Assembly: GCF_041521385.1 (NCBI RefSeq)
Contig: NZ_CP168006.1
Coordinates: forward strand, 1,612,978-1,676,977
Direction of reading: 5' to 3'
From: Alcaligenes faecalis
GTDB taxonomy: Bacteria; Pseudomonadota; Gammaproteobacteria; Burkholderiales; Burkholderiaceae_B
Length of the DNA stretch: 64,000 bases
Shown here: piece after piece, positions 17,011 to 26,336 of the stretch
Position numbering within the stretch: the stretch's first letter is position 1
How the letters are laid out: each line of letters begins with the position of its first letter
Position numbers and translations under genes: made by a program
Notes under the pieces: generated by a model
What the model was told of the DNA's origin: nothing
What the model saw: only the letters and a program-made list of their open reading frames with translations
Database searches by the model: none

Positions 17011-18282
17011 TTATGGAAAAAAAGGGCTAATCTGGTAGCCATTAACTTGGAGCGACCCGGTATTCAAAGGCAGACGCACCATAATTTCACTGCGCGCTGC
17101 AAACGCGGGCTCGCGTCGCTCGGGGGCCAAATACTGATCGGGCGCAATATTGCGCCGGGCGATCAAGGCTCCGGAAAAATCTTTCAAGTCCAGAACCAGT
17201 GTCGGCCACTCCTGGGGCCGCTCAAACTCGTTACGCAGCGTAAAGCCCAACGTAGATTGCTCAGGCTGATTCGGCGCTTTATGCAGGGCCGAAGCCTGCA
17301 CACGGATCTGGTCCAGGCGGCGCTCGTAAGGCACTTCACACGACAAAGTCTGGCAAGCGCGCTCGAACACGGGACGTAGCATGGGGATCTGGCTAACGAT
17401 CTGTACGCGATAAACGTACATCAGTTGCAAAACGAACAGCAGCGCGCCCAAAACACACAAGCTGGTCCAGATCAGCGAACCCACGCGCTGGCCAAAGCTG
17501 GCCTCACCCTCGTAACGCGTCTCGCGTTGCAAAGCAGGGTTGGGATCAATCACCCAATCCTGCTGGAAATGGTCGCCATCATCATCGTGGGTGCCGTCAG
17601 CTTGCCGCGAGGGGAATGAAGCGCGCAAAGCACCGGCACGATCCCCCACACTGAATTCGGGCTCGGCAGCCGGCCAGGAGGCCTGACCAATGTGATGCCC
17701 GCCCTCCGGCTCAGGGGCAGCAGTACCGGTCGATACAAAAAAAGCGGTGTCCTGATTCTCTCTGGTCACGGGCTCGAGGCGAGAGCGGGCACGAATGACA
17801 GAAGGTTCTGAAGCCTGCAAAGAAGACTGAGTCAACTCAACAGACGGTTCTGCCGGTCGCACAAAAGGCTCCGCAGTATTAACAGAAGGCGAGGCCGGCG
17901 TGACCGGCGCCTGCGCCAGGATGGAATCGGGAAATTTACGTACCTGCAAGGAGTCGTGGGCTGTACCTTCATCACGCGGCGGTGCGTGACGGGAATGCTC
18001 TACAAAGCGCGGCCCCGGAACAGGGCTTTGCAAGTCCACTGTCTGCGCCTGCTCCTGCCGGTGTGAGGCAAATGGCTCTAGCTCCAGGCGCGGCTCGGTC
18101 TGAACCGGTGCAGCCGGGGGGTGATAAGAAGGCTCAGGAGCTTGATCATCAATGACTTCTTCAAAACCATCGAAGATATGCGCACATTGAATGCAGCGTA
18201 TATAGCCCCGGCGGCGTTGCAGCGTTTCTACACTGGCTGCAAACGATGTCCCGCAACGGGGGCAGCGAGTCTTTAGCTCCAT
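17011..18282 (-). CDS. Zinc-ribbon (MJ0042-type) and DUF3426 membrane protein
   Basis: Protein of 423 residues. The N-terminus is a zinc ribbon with two CxxC pairs (CPRCGTSF and CIQCAHIF, residues about 8-40). A long low-complexity, Pro/Glu/Ser-rich stretch (about 45-255) follows and is probably disordered. One transmembrane helix (about residues 268-290) leads to a periplasmic DUF3426 domain of about 130 residues with the LGFTLRNEFERPQEWPTLVLDL motif. In Burkholderiales this gene usually follows prmA, as here (24 bases downstream of it). The function is unknown; the layout suggests a cytoplasmic metal or nucleic-acid-binding head tethered to a periplasmic domain. It is probably co-transcribed with prmA and the PfkB kinase. 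Confidence 0.88.
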   Translation of the reverse strand: MELKTRCPRCGTSFAASVETLQRRRGYIRCIQCAHIFDGFEEVIDDQAPEPSYHPPAAPVQTEPRLELEPFASHRQEQAQTVDLQSPVPGPRFVEHSRHAPPRDEGTAHDSLQVRKFPDSILAQAPVTPASPSVNTAEPFVRPAEPSVELTQSSLQASEPSVIRARSRLEPVTRENQDTAFFVSTGTAAPEPEGGHHIGQASWPAAEPEFSVGDRAGALRASFPSRQADGTHDDDGDHFQQDWVIDPNPALQRETRYEGEASFGQRVGSLIWTSLCVLGALLFVLQLMYVYRVQIVSQIPMLRPVFERACQTLSCEVPYERRLDQIRVQASALHKAPNQPEQSTLGFTLRNEFERPQEWPTLVLDLKDFSGALIARRNIAPDQYLAPERREPAFAARSEIMVRLPLNTGSLQVNGYQISPFFP

Positions 18283-18306
18283 GAACTCACCTTAGGTTCT
18301 ACCGTC

Positions 18307-19227
18307 TTACAAGGGGCGTTGACCGGCCAAACACACCCAGCCATCGCGCTCCTGCCAGACAGACAAGGGCAGATAAGAGGAATAGACCTCGATCATTTCC
18401 TCGGCCTGCCAATCGTAAATACCGGACAGAATCAGATGCCCGCCCGGTTTGACCCGATTGGCCAGCATGGGGGCCAGCATACGCAGGGGATTGGCCAGAA
18501 TATTGGCAAGCACCAGATCGGTTTGCCCAGCGGGCATGGCATCGGGCAGCAAGCCTTCAACCTCAACCTGATTGACTTGCGCATTGTAGCGCGTGGCAAT
18601 CACGGCCTGCTCGTCAATGTCCACACCCACGGTATGGCCAGCACCCAGTTTGCGGGCAGCAATCGCCAAAATGCCGGAACCGCAACCATAGTCCAGCACA
18701 GTCTGACCCGCTTGCACATGGTGAGCCAACCAATCCAGACACAAATGTGTTGTGGGGTGGCTGCCGGTACCAAACGCCAGGCCGGGATCCAGTTCAATGC
18801 GCACCAGACCATCATCGCCTTCTTGAGCGACCGGCAGGTCCTCATCGTCCTTGTGCCAGCTAGGCACAATCAGGATGCGCTCGCCCACCGGGATAGGACC
18901 GAACTGCGACTGTGTCAAACGAACCCAATCCTCGTCGGGCACTTCACGCACACTCCACTGTGCCTTTTCAGGCTCCAGTACACCGGCATCAAAAAGCGGC
19001 TGCAGTAACTCTTCAGGCTCCAGTTCCTCGGGCAGCAAAGCAACCACCCGGTTGCGATCCCAGGCCAGCACATCCGGCTCGATACCAGGTTCACCAAACA
19101 GGGGTTTTTCCTGATCGGTATCACCATCCGCATCTTCTACCGACACCGACAAGGCGCCGGCTTCCAGCAAGGCATCGGACAAGCGTTCGGCCTCGTGTTC
19201 CTGGCAGCTCAGTAAGAGTTCACGCAT
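18307..19227 (-). CDS. prmA: Ribosomal protein L11 methyltransferase
   Basis: Enzyme of 306 residues that trimethylates ribosomal protein L11 using S-adenosylmethionine. An N-terminal substrate-recognition domain (about 1-100, with VPDEDWVRLTQSQF) precedes the Rossmann-type methyltransferase domain. The latter shows DPGLAFGTGSHPTTHLCLDWL, motif I VLDYGCGSGILAIAA and motif IV LVLANILANPL. Length and motifs match PrmA throughout. The start is 19 bases downstream of the palindromic terminator that separates it from accC, so transcription may start anew or depend on readthrough. Confidence 0.95.
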   Translation of the reverse strand: MRELLLSCQEHEAERLSDALLEAGALSVSVEDADGDTDQEKPLFGEPGIEPDVLAWDRNRVVALLPEELEPEELLQPLFDAGVLEPEKAQWSVREVPDEDWVRLTQSQFGPIPVGERILIVPSWHKDDEDLPVAQEGDDGLVRIELDPGLAFGTGSHPTTHLCLDWLAHHVQAGQTVLDYGCGSGILAIAARKLGAGHTVGVDIDEQAVIATRYNAQVNQVEVEGLLPDAMPAGQTDLVLANILANPLRMLAPMLANRVKPGGHLILSGIYDWQAEEMIEVYSSYLPLSVWQERDGWVCLAGQRPL

Positions 19228-19245
19228 ACATAGTTTCCATAAAGC

Positions 19246-19270
19246 AAAACAGGGGGCTCGCCCCTGTTTT
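19246..19270 (-). terminator. Terminator after accC
   Basis: AAAACAGGGG (19246-19255) pairs with CCCCTGTTTT (19261-19270) over a 5-base loop. A second GC-rich hairpin (19291-19313) lies closer to the accC stop. Together they probably limit readthrough from accBC into prmA. Confidence 0.7.
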
Positions 19271-19322
19271 ACGTAATCATTATTCTTATCGGGCCAGGCC
19301 TGTGGCCTGCCCCTTGCTGCCC

Positions 19323-20672
19323 TTATTTGCTGCGTTGGGCCAGCTTTTGTTCCAGGTAGTGAATGCTGGTGCCGCCTGCCTTGAAGCTGGCGTCCTGCAT
19401 CAATTCCCGGTGCAATTCCACGTTCGTCTTGATTCCTTCCACCACCATTTCAGACAAGGCAATGTCCATACGGGCAATGGCTTGCTCACGCGTCTTACCG
19501 TAAGTAATCAGCTTGGCAATCATGGAGTCGTAGTACGGCGGCACGGTGTAGCCGGTAAAGACATGCGAGTCGATACGCACGCCAGGGCCACCAGGAGTAT
19601 GCCACTTGCTGACCAGGCCTGGGCTTGGTACGAAGTTGAACGGATCTTCTGCGTTGATACGGCATTCGATCGAGTGACCTTCAAACTCGATATCACGCTG
19701 GCGCAGCACAAACTTCTCGCCTGCAGCCACTTTGATCTGCTCTTGGACCAGATCAATGCCGGTGATCATTTCGGTAATGGTGTGCTCAACCTGAATACGG
19801 GTATTCATCTCGATGAAGAAGAACTCGCCGTTTTCATACAAAAACTCGAACGTACCTGCACCACGGTAATGCATGCGACGGCAGGCATCAGCGCAACGCT
19901 CACCGATACGTTCGATCAGGCGACGGGCAATACCAGGAGCGGGTGCCTCTTCGATGACTTTCTGGTGACGGCGCTGCATGGAACAATCGCGCTCACCCAG
20001 CCAGATCGCGTTGCGGTCACCATCAGCCAATACCTGAATTTCGATATGGCGTGGATTCTCGAGGTACTTTTCCATGTAGACCTCGGGATTGTTGAACGCA
20101 GAAGCGGCTTCGGTTTTGGTAGTGGCAACCGCAGTCAGCAAGGCTGCTTCGGTGTAGACCACGCGCATGCCGCGACCACCACCGCCGCCAGAGGCCTTGA
20201 TGATGACTGGGTAACCCACTTCGCGGGCAATACGGACAATTTCTGCAGGATCGTCGGGCAAGGCACCGTCCGAGCCGGGAACTACAGGCACACCGGCCTC
20301 GATCATGGCCTTTTTGGCCATGACCTTATCGCCCATCGTGCGGATACTTTCGGGACGTGGGCCGATAAAGACAAAGCCGCTCTTTTCGACACGCTCAGCA
20401 AAGTCCGCGTTTTCAGCCATAAAACCGTAACCAGGATGAATGGCTTCCGCATCGGTGACTTCTGCTGCCGAGATAATGGCAGGCATGCTCAGGTAGCTGT
20501 CACGGGCTTGGGCGGGGCCAATACACACGGCCTCGTCGGCCAGACGCACGTACTTGGCATCACGATCAGCTTCAGAATAAACGACGACTGTCTTGATACC
20601 CATCTCGCGGCAAGCGCGCTGGATACGCAAGGCAATTTCGCCCCGATTGGCGATTAGGATTTTTTCAAACAT
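19323..20672 (-). CDS. accC: Acetyl-CoA carboxylase, biotin carboxylase subunit
   Basis: ATP-dependent carboxylation of the biotin on AccB, the first half-reaction of fatty acid synthesis. The protein is 449 residues. The N-terminal carbamoyl-phosphate-synthase-like domain begins [17 protein letters not shown]. The ATP-grasp domain has the glycine-rich loop [14 protein letters not shown] and the catalytic segment [16 protein letters not shown], followed by the C-terminal biotin carboxylase domain (ECRINAEDP). The start at 20672 lies 4 bases after the accB stop, so the pair is translationally coupled. A longer ORF to 20729 overlaps accB and is not used. Confidence 0.97.
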   Translation of the reverse strand: MFEKILIANRGEIALRIQRACREMGIKTVVVYSEADRDAKYVRLADEAVCIGPAQARDSYLSMPAIISAAEVTDAEAIHPGYGFMAENADFAERVEKSGFVFIGPRPESIRTMGDKVMAKKAMIEAGVPVVPGSDGALPDDPAEIVRIAREVGYPVIIKASGGGGGRGMRVVYTEAALLTAVATTKTEAASAFNNPEVYMEKYLENPRHIEIQVLADGDRNAIWLGERDCSMQRRHQKVIEEAPAPGIARRLIERIGERCADACRRMHYRGAGTFEFLYENGEFFFIEMNTRIQVEHTITEMITGIDLVQEQIKVAAGEKFVLRQRDIEFEGHSIECRINAEDPFNFVPSPGLVSKWHTPGGPGVRIDSHVFTGYTVPPYYDSMIAKLITYGKTREQAIARMDIALSEMVVEGIKTNVELHRELMQDASFKAGGTSIHYLEQKLAQRSK

Positions 20673-20676
20673 ATCA

Positions 20677-21129
20677 TCAACCGATGACGAACAGAGTCTG
20701 GCCGTATTCCACCGGCCCGCCATTTTCAACCAGAATTTCTTTGATCACGCCGGATTTGTCGGCTTCGATCTCGTTGAGCAACTTCATGGCTTCAATAATG
20801 CACAAAGGCTCGCCTTCCTTGACCGTTTGGCCCACTTCCACAAAAGGAGAAGCACCTGGGCTAGGAGCACGGTAGAAGGTGCCAACCATAGGAGCCTTGA
20901 CGGCGTGGCCCTCAGGAGCGGCCGGTGCTGCGGGTGCCGCGGCAGGAGCGCCAGCAGCGGGGGCTACCACCTGGGCGACAGGAGCCTCGGGAGCATAGAC
21001 CACAGGAGCGGCCGAGCTTTGCGAAAATTTCACAATGCGAACCTTGTCATCACCTTCAGTGATTTCCAGTTCGGCAATGCCAGACTCGGCGACCAGATCG
21101 ATCAGGGTTTTGAGTTTTCTAAGATCCAT
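20677..21129 (-). CDS. accB: Acetyl-CoA carboxylase, biotin carboxyl carrier protein
   Basis: Carrier protein of 150 residues. An N-terminal domain (1-35, [18 protein letters not shown]) is joined through an Ala/Pro-rich flexible linker (about 40-75) to the C-terminal biotinyl domain. The biotinylated lysine is K116 in the EAMKL motif. It shuttles carboxybiotin between AccC and AccAD in the cytosol. The start at ATG 21129 gives the standard N-terminus. It forms an operon with accC immediately downstream and lies 85 bases after aroQ. Confidence 0.97.
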   Translation of the reverse strand: MDLRKLKTLIDLVAESGIAELEITEGDDKVRIVKFSQSSAAPVVYAPEAPVAQVVAPAAGAPAAAPAAPAAPEGHAVKAPMVGTFYRAPSPGASPFVEVGQTVKEGEPLCIIEAMKLLNEIEADKSGVIKEILVENGGPVEYGQTLFVIG

Positions 21130-21214
21130 GCGTACTTCCCGCAACGCCGTACTAGCCACTGACCGGGTCAGGACGGCATTAAAAAATATTGGTCAAAAAA
21201 ACGAAACGAACCAC

Positions 21215-21649
21215 CTAACTATTCAAAGCGAACCGCAGGGCGGCTTCATAACCATACGCCCCCAAACCAACAATGACACCGCTAGCGATGTCAGAGAGAT
21301 AAGAGTGGTGACGGAACGGCTCACGACGGTGAACATTGGACAGATGAACTTCAATAAACGCAATACCGACACCGGCAAGTGCATCCCGTATCGCTACACT
21401 GGTATGGGTATAAGCCCCAGCATTGATCAGGATGAAATCGACGCCCTCGGTACGGGCTTGATGAATTCGATCGACGAGCCCGCCTTCGTGATTGCTTTGA
21501 AAAAAATGACACTGCGCGCCATACTGGTCGGCCAGCACCTGTAAACCATTATTGATATCGTCGAGAGTCTGATGTCCATAGACATCGGGTTCCCGGGTAC
21601 CCAGCAGGTTAAGGTTAGGCCCATTCAGGACCAGGACATGTTTCGCCAT
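21215..21649 (-). CDS. aroQ: 3-dehydroquinate dehydratase, type II
   Basis: Shikimate-pathway enzyme of 144 residues that dehydrates 3-dehydroquinate to 3-dehydroshikimate. The type II signature [18 protein letters not shown] is at the N-terminus. The segments [30 protein letters not shown] and [19 protein letters not shown] carry the catalytic Tyr, Asn and His residues. It lies upstream of accB, an aroQ-accB-accC order common in proteobacteria. The other shikimate gene in the window, aroE, is 6 kb away on the other strand. Confidence 0.96.
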   Translation of the reverse strand: MAKHVLVLNGPNLNLLGTREPDVYGHQTLDDINNGLQVLADQYGAQCHFFQSNHEGGLVDRIHQARTEGVDFILINAGAYTHTSVAIRDALAGVGIAFIEVHLSNVHRREPFRHHSYLSDIASGVIVGLGAYGYEAALRFALNS

Positions 21650-21810
21650 AGCGGATTTTTCGTCAAGACAGACCGCCTTTTTACGCTAAATAACGTCATT
21701 TGTCCATAAACCTGCTTGGCTTACAAACAGTTAGCATTGGTCCAATCCCGTTTTAAACAGGGATGGAGCAGACCGGCAATTTGACGAAATTAAGCGAAAA
21801 AGTCGGCCAG

Positions 21811-22308
21811 TTAGCGTTGAGCTTTAATAACTTCGTCCAACTTTTCGGGATCTATCTGGCCCAAAATACGTTCGCTGACCCGGCCGTTGCTGCCAAAGAC
21901 TACGGTAAAGGGCAATCCGCCCTTTTTATTACCCACGCTGCGCATTTGTTTCAAGCCACCCGAACCAGCCAGCAAAATGTCGTAACTGACGGGCACGCGC
22001 TCCAGAAACTCGGTCACGTTATCCAGCGAGTCCACTGCGATGCCCACAAAGTTCACGTCGGGATAGCGTTGGTGCAGTTCCTGGAGATCCGGCATTTCCT
22101 TGACGCATGGCGCACACCAGGTAGCCCAGAAGTTGACCACCAGGGGCTTGCCTATATAAGTAGAGAGTGCCTGATCTTCGCCCTGAAGATCCTTGAAACT
22201 TTGCGCCAGGAAGGGGTCTGAAGGCAGCAAACTAGCCCAAGGAGCGGGATGCAAGGCCAAAAGACTTGCACACACTAGCGATTTCTGTAAAAAAAGACGC
22301 CTACGCAT
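21811..22308 (-). CDS. TlpA/ResA-like periplasmic thioredoxin
   Basis: Protein of 165 residues with an N-terminal signal sequence or anchor (MRRRLFLQKS followed by a hydrophobic stretch to about residue 26). The thioredoxin-fold domain has the active site WCAPC with cysteines 65 and 68 and the cis-Pro loop GGLPFTVVF. TlpA-like proteins reduce disulfides in periplasmic apo-proteins, often in cytochrome c or oxidase maturation. No cytochrome genes are nearby. The gene heads the minus-strand run but is 161 bases from aroQ, so co-transcription is uncertain. It is divergent from mpl. Confidence 0.88.
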   Translation of the reverse strand: MRRRLFLQKSLVCASLLALHPAPWASLLPSDPFLAQSFKDLQGEDQALSTYIGKPLVVNFWATWCAPCVKEMPDLQELHQRYPDVNFVGIAVDSLDNVTEFLERVPVSYDILLAGSGGLKQMRSVGNKKGGLPFTVVFGSNGRVSERILGQIDPEKLDEVIKAQR

Positions 22309-22416
22309 ACCGGCTCACACCTGAAAAAGAATCATCTGAAGATGATAGCATCGCCCCTCACCAAAGCTCACGCATCAGATCAAACAGTCGTCTAGAATAC
22401 AGGCCGGAGGATTGTC

Positions 22417-23781
22417 ATGCACATACATATACTAGGGATTTGCGGCACATTCATGGGCGGCCTGGCCCTGATTGCCCGCTCGGCTGGCCACACAGTGACA
22501 GGTTGCGATGCCGGGGTCTATCCGCCCATGAGCACACAGTTGGAAGAACAAGGCATTGAGCTTATTGAAGGCTTTGGCGCAGAGCAAACCACGCTGTCCC
22601 CCGATCTCTATATAGTGGGCAATGTGGTCACGCGCGGCAATCCCCTGATGGAAGCGATTCTGGACCAGGGTCTGCCTTACACCTCCGGCCCTCAATGGCT
22701 GGGCGAGAACATCCTGCACAAGCAGCACGTTCTGGCCGTGGCTGGCACGCACGGAAAGACCTCCACCAGCTCCATGCTGGGCTGGATTCTGGAACAGGCC
22801 GGGCTCTGCCCCAACTTTCTGATCGGTGGCGTGGCTCCAGGCCTGGGCGTATCGGCCCGCTTCCACCCTGAGCACCCCCTGTTTGTGATCGAGGCCGACG
22901 AATACGACACCGCCTTTTTCGACAAACGCTCCAAATTTGTTCACTACCGGCCTCGCACAGCCATCCTGAACAATCTGGAATACGATCACGCCGATATCTT
23001 CCCTGATCTGCACGCCATCCAGACCCAATTTCACCATCTGGTACGTACCATCCCCTCCACCGGGCTGATTCTGCGCCCTACCCACACCCCCAGTCTGGAC
23101 GAAACCCTGGCCCGAGGTTGCTGGACACCGGTCGAGCAGTTTGGCCCCGAAGGGGATTGGGACAGCCAGGCAATCAGCGCCACCTCTTTTGAAGTGATAT
23201 TCCAAGGCCAGTCCCAAGGCATGGTCCAATGGACCCTGACCGGCGAACACAATCGCCTGAACGCCCTGGCCGCCATTGCCGCTGCCTACCATGTAGGCGT
23301 CAAGCCCGCACAGGCTTGCGCTGCGCTGAGCCAGTTCGCCGGTATCAAGCGCCGCATGGAAGTGCGTGGCGTGGTCAATGACATTACCGTCTACGACGAT
23401 TTTGCACATCACCCCACCGCCATTGCCACCACCCTGTCGGGCTTGCGCAGCCAAACCGGCAAAACCTCTCGGATTCTGGCCGTACTGGAGCCGCGTTCCA
23501 ACACCATGAAGCTGGGCGCCATGGCGTCCCGGCTGCCCGGTTCGCTGGAAGATGCCGACCTGGTGTTTTGCTACGGCGAAGCCCAGGGCAAGCACGCACT
23601 GGGCTGGGATGCGGCTCAGGTACTGGCTCCTTTGGGTAATCGCGCCACAGCGTGGAATGATTTGGATAAAATGGTTCAGGCCATTGTTCAGGCCAGCCAG
23701 CCCGGCGATGCCATTGTCGTCATGAGTAACGGCAGCTTTGGTGGCATTCATCAGCGTCTGCTGGATCAATTGTCACGCTGA
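22417..23781 (+). CDS. mpl: UDP-N-acetylmuramate:tripeptide ligase Mpl
   Basis: Mur-ligase-family enzyme of 454 residues that recycles the cell-wall tripeptide (L-Ala-gamma-D-Glu-meso-DAP) by attaching it to UDP-MurNAc. The N-terminal MHIHILGICGTFMGGLA replaces the usual MurC start. The ATP-binding loop is AGTHGKTSTSSMLGW, followed by the central EADEYDTAFFDKRSKFVHYRP segment that distinguishes Mpl from MurC. The C-terminal domain has DDFAHHPTAI and LEPRSNTMKLG. GGAGG (22406-22410) sits well before the ATG. It leads a plus-strand run with yqiA and the RNase gene close behind. Confidence 0.95.
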   Translation: MHIHILGICGTFMGGLALIARSAGHTVTGCDAGVYPPMSTQLEEQGIELIEGFGAEQTTLSPDLYIVGNVVTRGNPLMEAILDQGLPYTSGPQWLGENILHKQHVLAVAGTHGKTSTSSMLGWILEQAGLCPNFLIGGVAPGLGVSARFHPEHPLFVIEADEYDTAFFDKRSKFVHYRPRTAILNNLEYDHADIFPDLHAIQTQFHHLVRTIPSTGLILRPTHTPSLDETLARGCWTPVEQFGPEGDWDSQAISATSFEVIFQGQSQGMVQWTLTGEHNRLNALAAIAAAYHVGVKPAQACAALSQFAGIKRRMEVRGVVNDITVYDDFAHHPTAIATTLSGLRSQTGKTSRILAVLEPRSNTMKLGAMASRLPGSLEDADLVFCYGEAQGKHALGWDAAQVLAPLGNRATAWNDLDKMVQAIVQASQPGDAIVVMSNGSFGGIHQRLLDQLSR

Positions 23782-23811
23782 CCCCCTCATCCATATAGCA
23801 GGTGCCTCCCC

Positions 23812-24399
23812 ATGATCCTCTATCTACACGGCTTTCGTTCCTCGCCCTCGTCCTATAAAGCGCAGCGCCTGAAACAAACCCTGCAAGACAGAGGCTTGCT
23901 GCACCTGTGGCGCTGTCCACAATTGCCCGCCAGCCCGGCCCAGGCCATTGCCATGTGCAAGCGCATTGTGGATACAGAAATACAGGCGGGCATGACGGCC
24001 GATCAGTTATGTGTGATTGGCTCCTCGCTGGGCGGTTACTATGCCAGCCACTTGGCGCAGCACTACCACAGCCGCGCGGTGCTGCTTAACCCGGCAGTCT
24101 ATGCAGGACGGGATCTGGCTACACAGGTGGGCGAACATATCTGTTATCACTCGCCCGACCCTTTTCATTTCCTGCCCGAGTATGTGGATGAACTGAACGA
24201 CATTCACGTACCGCGCCCTGTCGATCCTCAACGCTTTTACCTACTGGCCGCTAAAGGTGATGAAGTCCTGAACTGGCGCGAAATGGCAGACTGGTACAAA
24301 GGTAGCCAAGGGCACATTCTAGAAGGCGGAGACCACGGCCTGACCGACTTTGATCCCTGGATCGACGACATTTTGCGCTTTGCCCTGCCACACCCTTAA
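23812..24399 (+). CDS. yqiA: YqiA-type esterase
   Basis: Alpha/beta hydrolase of 195 residues, the length of Escherichia coli YqiA. The N-terminus MILYLHGFRSSPSSYKAQ carries the oxyanion HGF motif. The nucleophile elbow is GSSLG with Ser72. The probable acid lies in the AAKGDEVLNWREM segment and the catalytic His in GGDHGLTDFD. The family has esterase activity on short-chain substrates in vitro; the natural substrate is unknown. It lies 30 bases after mpl and is probably co-transcribed with it. Confidence 0.9.
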   Translation: MILYLHGFRSSPSSYKAQRLKQTLQDRGLLHLWRCPQLPASPAQAIAMCKRIVDTEIQAGMTADQLCVIGSSLGGYYASHLAQHYHSRAVLLNPAVYAGRDLATQVGEHICYHSPDPFHFLPEYVDELNDIHVPRPVDPQRFYLLAAKGDEVLNWREMADWYKGSQGHILEGGDHGLTDFDPWIDDILRFALPHP

Positions 24400-24441
24400 T
24401 TTATCTTTACCGGATGGCCAGCCCCATCCAGATGGAAAATC

Positions 24442-26331
24442 ATGTACGTCCTTTTTGAAGACAGCGGTAATTTCAAAGCAGAAAAAATATTTTCTGACAG
24501 CGATACCACCATGCAGGTGGAATCCGCGTCTGGCAAACGCAGCAAAATAAAGAAGAACAGCGTTCTATTTACCTTCGAGCAGCCTGCACCGGCAGAGCTG
24601 CTGGAAAAAGCACAAGCCCTGGCCGAATCCCTGGATATCAACTTTTTGTGGGAATGCGCCCCTCAGGACGAATTTGAGGCCTCCACACTGGCACAGGAAT
24701 ACTTCGGTCACGCGCCCAGCGCCGTCGAAAAAACCGGCACCATCTTTGCCCTGCATAGTGCGCCCGCTTACTTCCACCGTCGCGGCAAAGGACTGTACCG
24801 CCCCGCCCCGCCGGAAATTTTACAAGCTGCCCTGGCTGCCATTGAGAAAAAACGTCTACAGCAAGAGCAAATCCAGGTCTGGGCCGAACAGATGATCAAG
24901 GGCGAACTGCCCCCCGAAGTCGCCGAAAAGGCCGGCACCTTCCTGACCCAGCCAGACAAGAACACACTGGAATGGAAAGCTTTTGATCAGGCTCAGAAAG
25001 AGTTAGGCGTCAGTACTGAAAAGCTGCTGCTATCGCTGGGGGCCTGGTCCAATCCGCTGACCTTGCATCAACATCGCTTTCTGGCCGCACATTTCCCCAA
25101 AGGCACGGGCTTTCCCAGTATTGCCCTGCAAAACTGGGGGCAGGATCTGCCCGAGGCCAATGTCACCGCTTATTCGGTGGACGACGCCAATACGATTGAA
25201 ATTGACGATGCCCTGTCCGTCCAACACCCAGAGCCGGGGCGCCTGCGTGTCGGGGTTCACATCGCCGTGCCTTCGCTGGCCATGACACGCGGCAACGAGA
25301 TCGACCAGATTGCTCGCAATCGCATGGCCACGGTGTACACGCCCGGCCACAAGATTCCCATGCTGCCGCCCGAACTGATCGCGCGTTTCTCGCTGGATCA
25401 AGGCCAGACTCGCCCTACCCTGTCACTGTATGTAGACGCGGATATCAGCACCGGCGAAATCCTGTCACATCACACCCGTCTAGAGCGCATTACCGTGGCG
25501 GGCAACTTGCGTCAGCACGAGCTGGACCCACTGATCAGCGAAGCAGCCCTGGCCGACGAAAATGCCGAGCTGCCCTATGCACAATGGCTGCGCCCGCTGT
25601 GGAACTTCTCGCGCCAATTATCGGCTCAGCGTGAAGCGGTAAGAGGCAAGCCAGAAAACAATAACCGTGTGGAATACAGTTTTGAACTGGATGGCCCGCA
25701 CGACGACCCCAACTCCATCATTCGTCTGGTGCCTCGCGTGCGCAATGCCCCGCTAAGCCTGTTGATTGCTGAATACATGATTCTGGCCAATCAACTGTGG
25801 GGCGGCTTGCTGGCCGAGCACAATGTACCTGGCATCTATCGCTCCCAGCAATTCATGCGTACACGCATGTCCACCACGCCTGGCCCACACGAATCCATTG
25901 GTGTACCGCAATACATCTGGTCTACCTCGCCCCTACGTCGCTATGTGGACCTGATCAACCAGGGCCAGATTCTGGCGGCTGCCGAGCACGGAATCTCTGC
26001 GCGTCTGGCGGCCCCCTTCCAGCCTAAAGATGCAGACCTGTACGCCATTATTGGCGCCTTTGAATCACAATACACTCAGTGGTCGGACTACCAGTCTTCT
26101 CTGGAACGCTTCTGGTGCCTGCGCTGGCTGCAACAAAACGACATCAAGCAGGTCCAGGCCAACTTCATCAAAGAAGATCTGGTGCGCCTGAGCAATGCGC
26201 CGCTGGTGCTTCATGTACCCGGCCTACCTGCTCTGGATCGTGGGCAGGAAGTGACGCTGGATCTGTTGTCTTTCGACGAACTGGCTTTGACGGTAGAAGC
26301 CCGCTTGCGCTCGGTCGCCACGGCTGACTGA
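24442..26331 (+). CDS. RNase II family exoribonuclease (RNB domain)
   Basis: Protein of 629 residues with an RNB catalytic domain at about residues 240-530. The acidic active-site segment is DDANTIEIDDALSV, and the substrate-channel motif STSPLRRYVDLINQGQ is typical of RNase II/R. It hydrolyses RNA 3' to 5'. The N-terminal part lacks the classical pair of cold-shock domains and is instead a short OB-like segment plus a helical region. The C-terminal S1-like part is short. This is the compact beta-proteobacterial form annotated simply as an RNB-domain ribonuclease; it is distinct from Rnr, which is longer. It is followed after 5 bases by the TonB-domain gene. Confidence 0.9.
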   Translation: MYVLFEDSGNFKAEKIFSDSDTTMQVESASGKRSKIKKNSVLFTFEQPAPAELLEKAQALAESLDINFLWECAPQDEFEASTLAQEYFGHAPSAVEKTGTIFALHSAPAYFHRRGKGLYRPAPPEILQAALAAIEKKRLQQEQIQVWAEQMIKGELPPEVAEKAGTFLTQPDKNTLEWKAFDQAQKELGVSTEKLLLSLGAWSNPLTLHQHRFLAAHFPKGTGFPSIALQNWGQDLPEANVTAYSVDDANTIEIDDALSVQHPEPGRLRVGVHIAVPSLAMTRGNEIDQIARNRMATVYTPGHKIPMLPPELIARFSLDQGQTRPTLSLYVDADISTGEILSHHTRLERITVAGNLRQHELDPLISEAALADENAELPYAQWLRPLWNFSRQLSAQREAVRGKPENNNRVEYSFELDGPHDDPNSIIRLVPRVRNAPLSLLIAEYMILANQLWGGLLAEHNVPGIYRSQQFMRTRMSTTPGPHESIGVPQYIWSTSPLRRYVDLINQGQILAAAEHGISARLAAPFQPKDADLYAIIGAFESQYTQWSDYQSSLERFWCLRWLQQNDIKQVQANFIKEDLVRLSNAPLVLHVPGLPALDRGQEVTLDLLSFDELALTVEARLRSVATAD

Positions 26332-26336
26332 CGATC

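Noticed and set aside
18912..20657. 581-codon plus-strand ORF across prmA and accC
   Set aside because: Both genes on the other strand are unmistakable, and the ORF spans their intergenic terminators.
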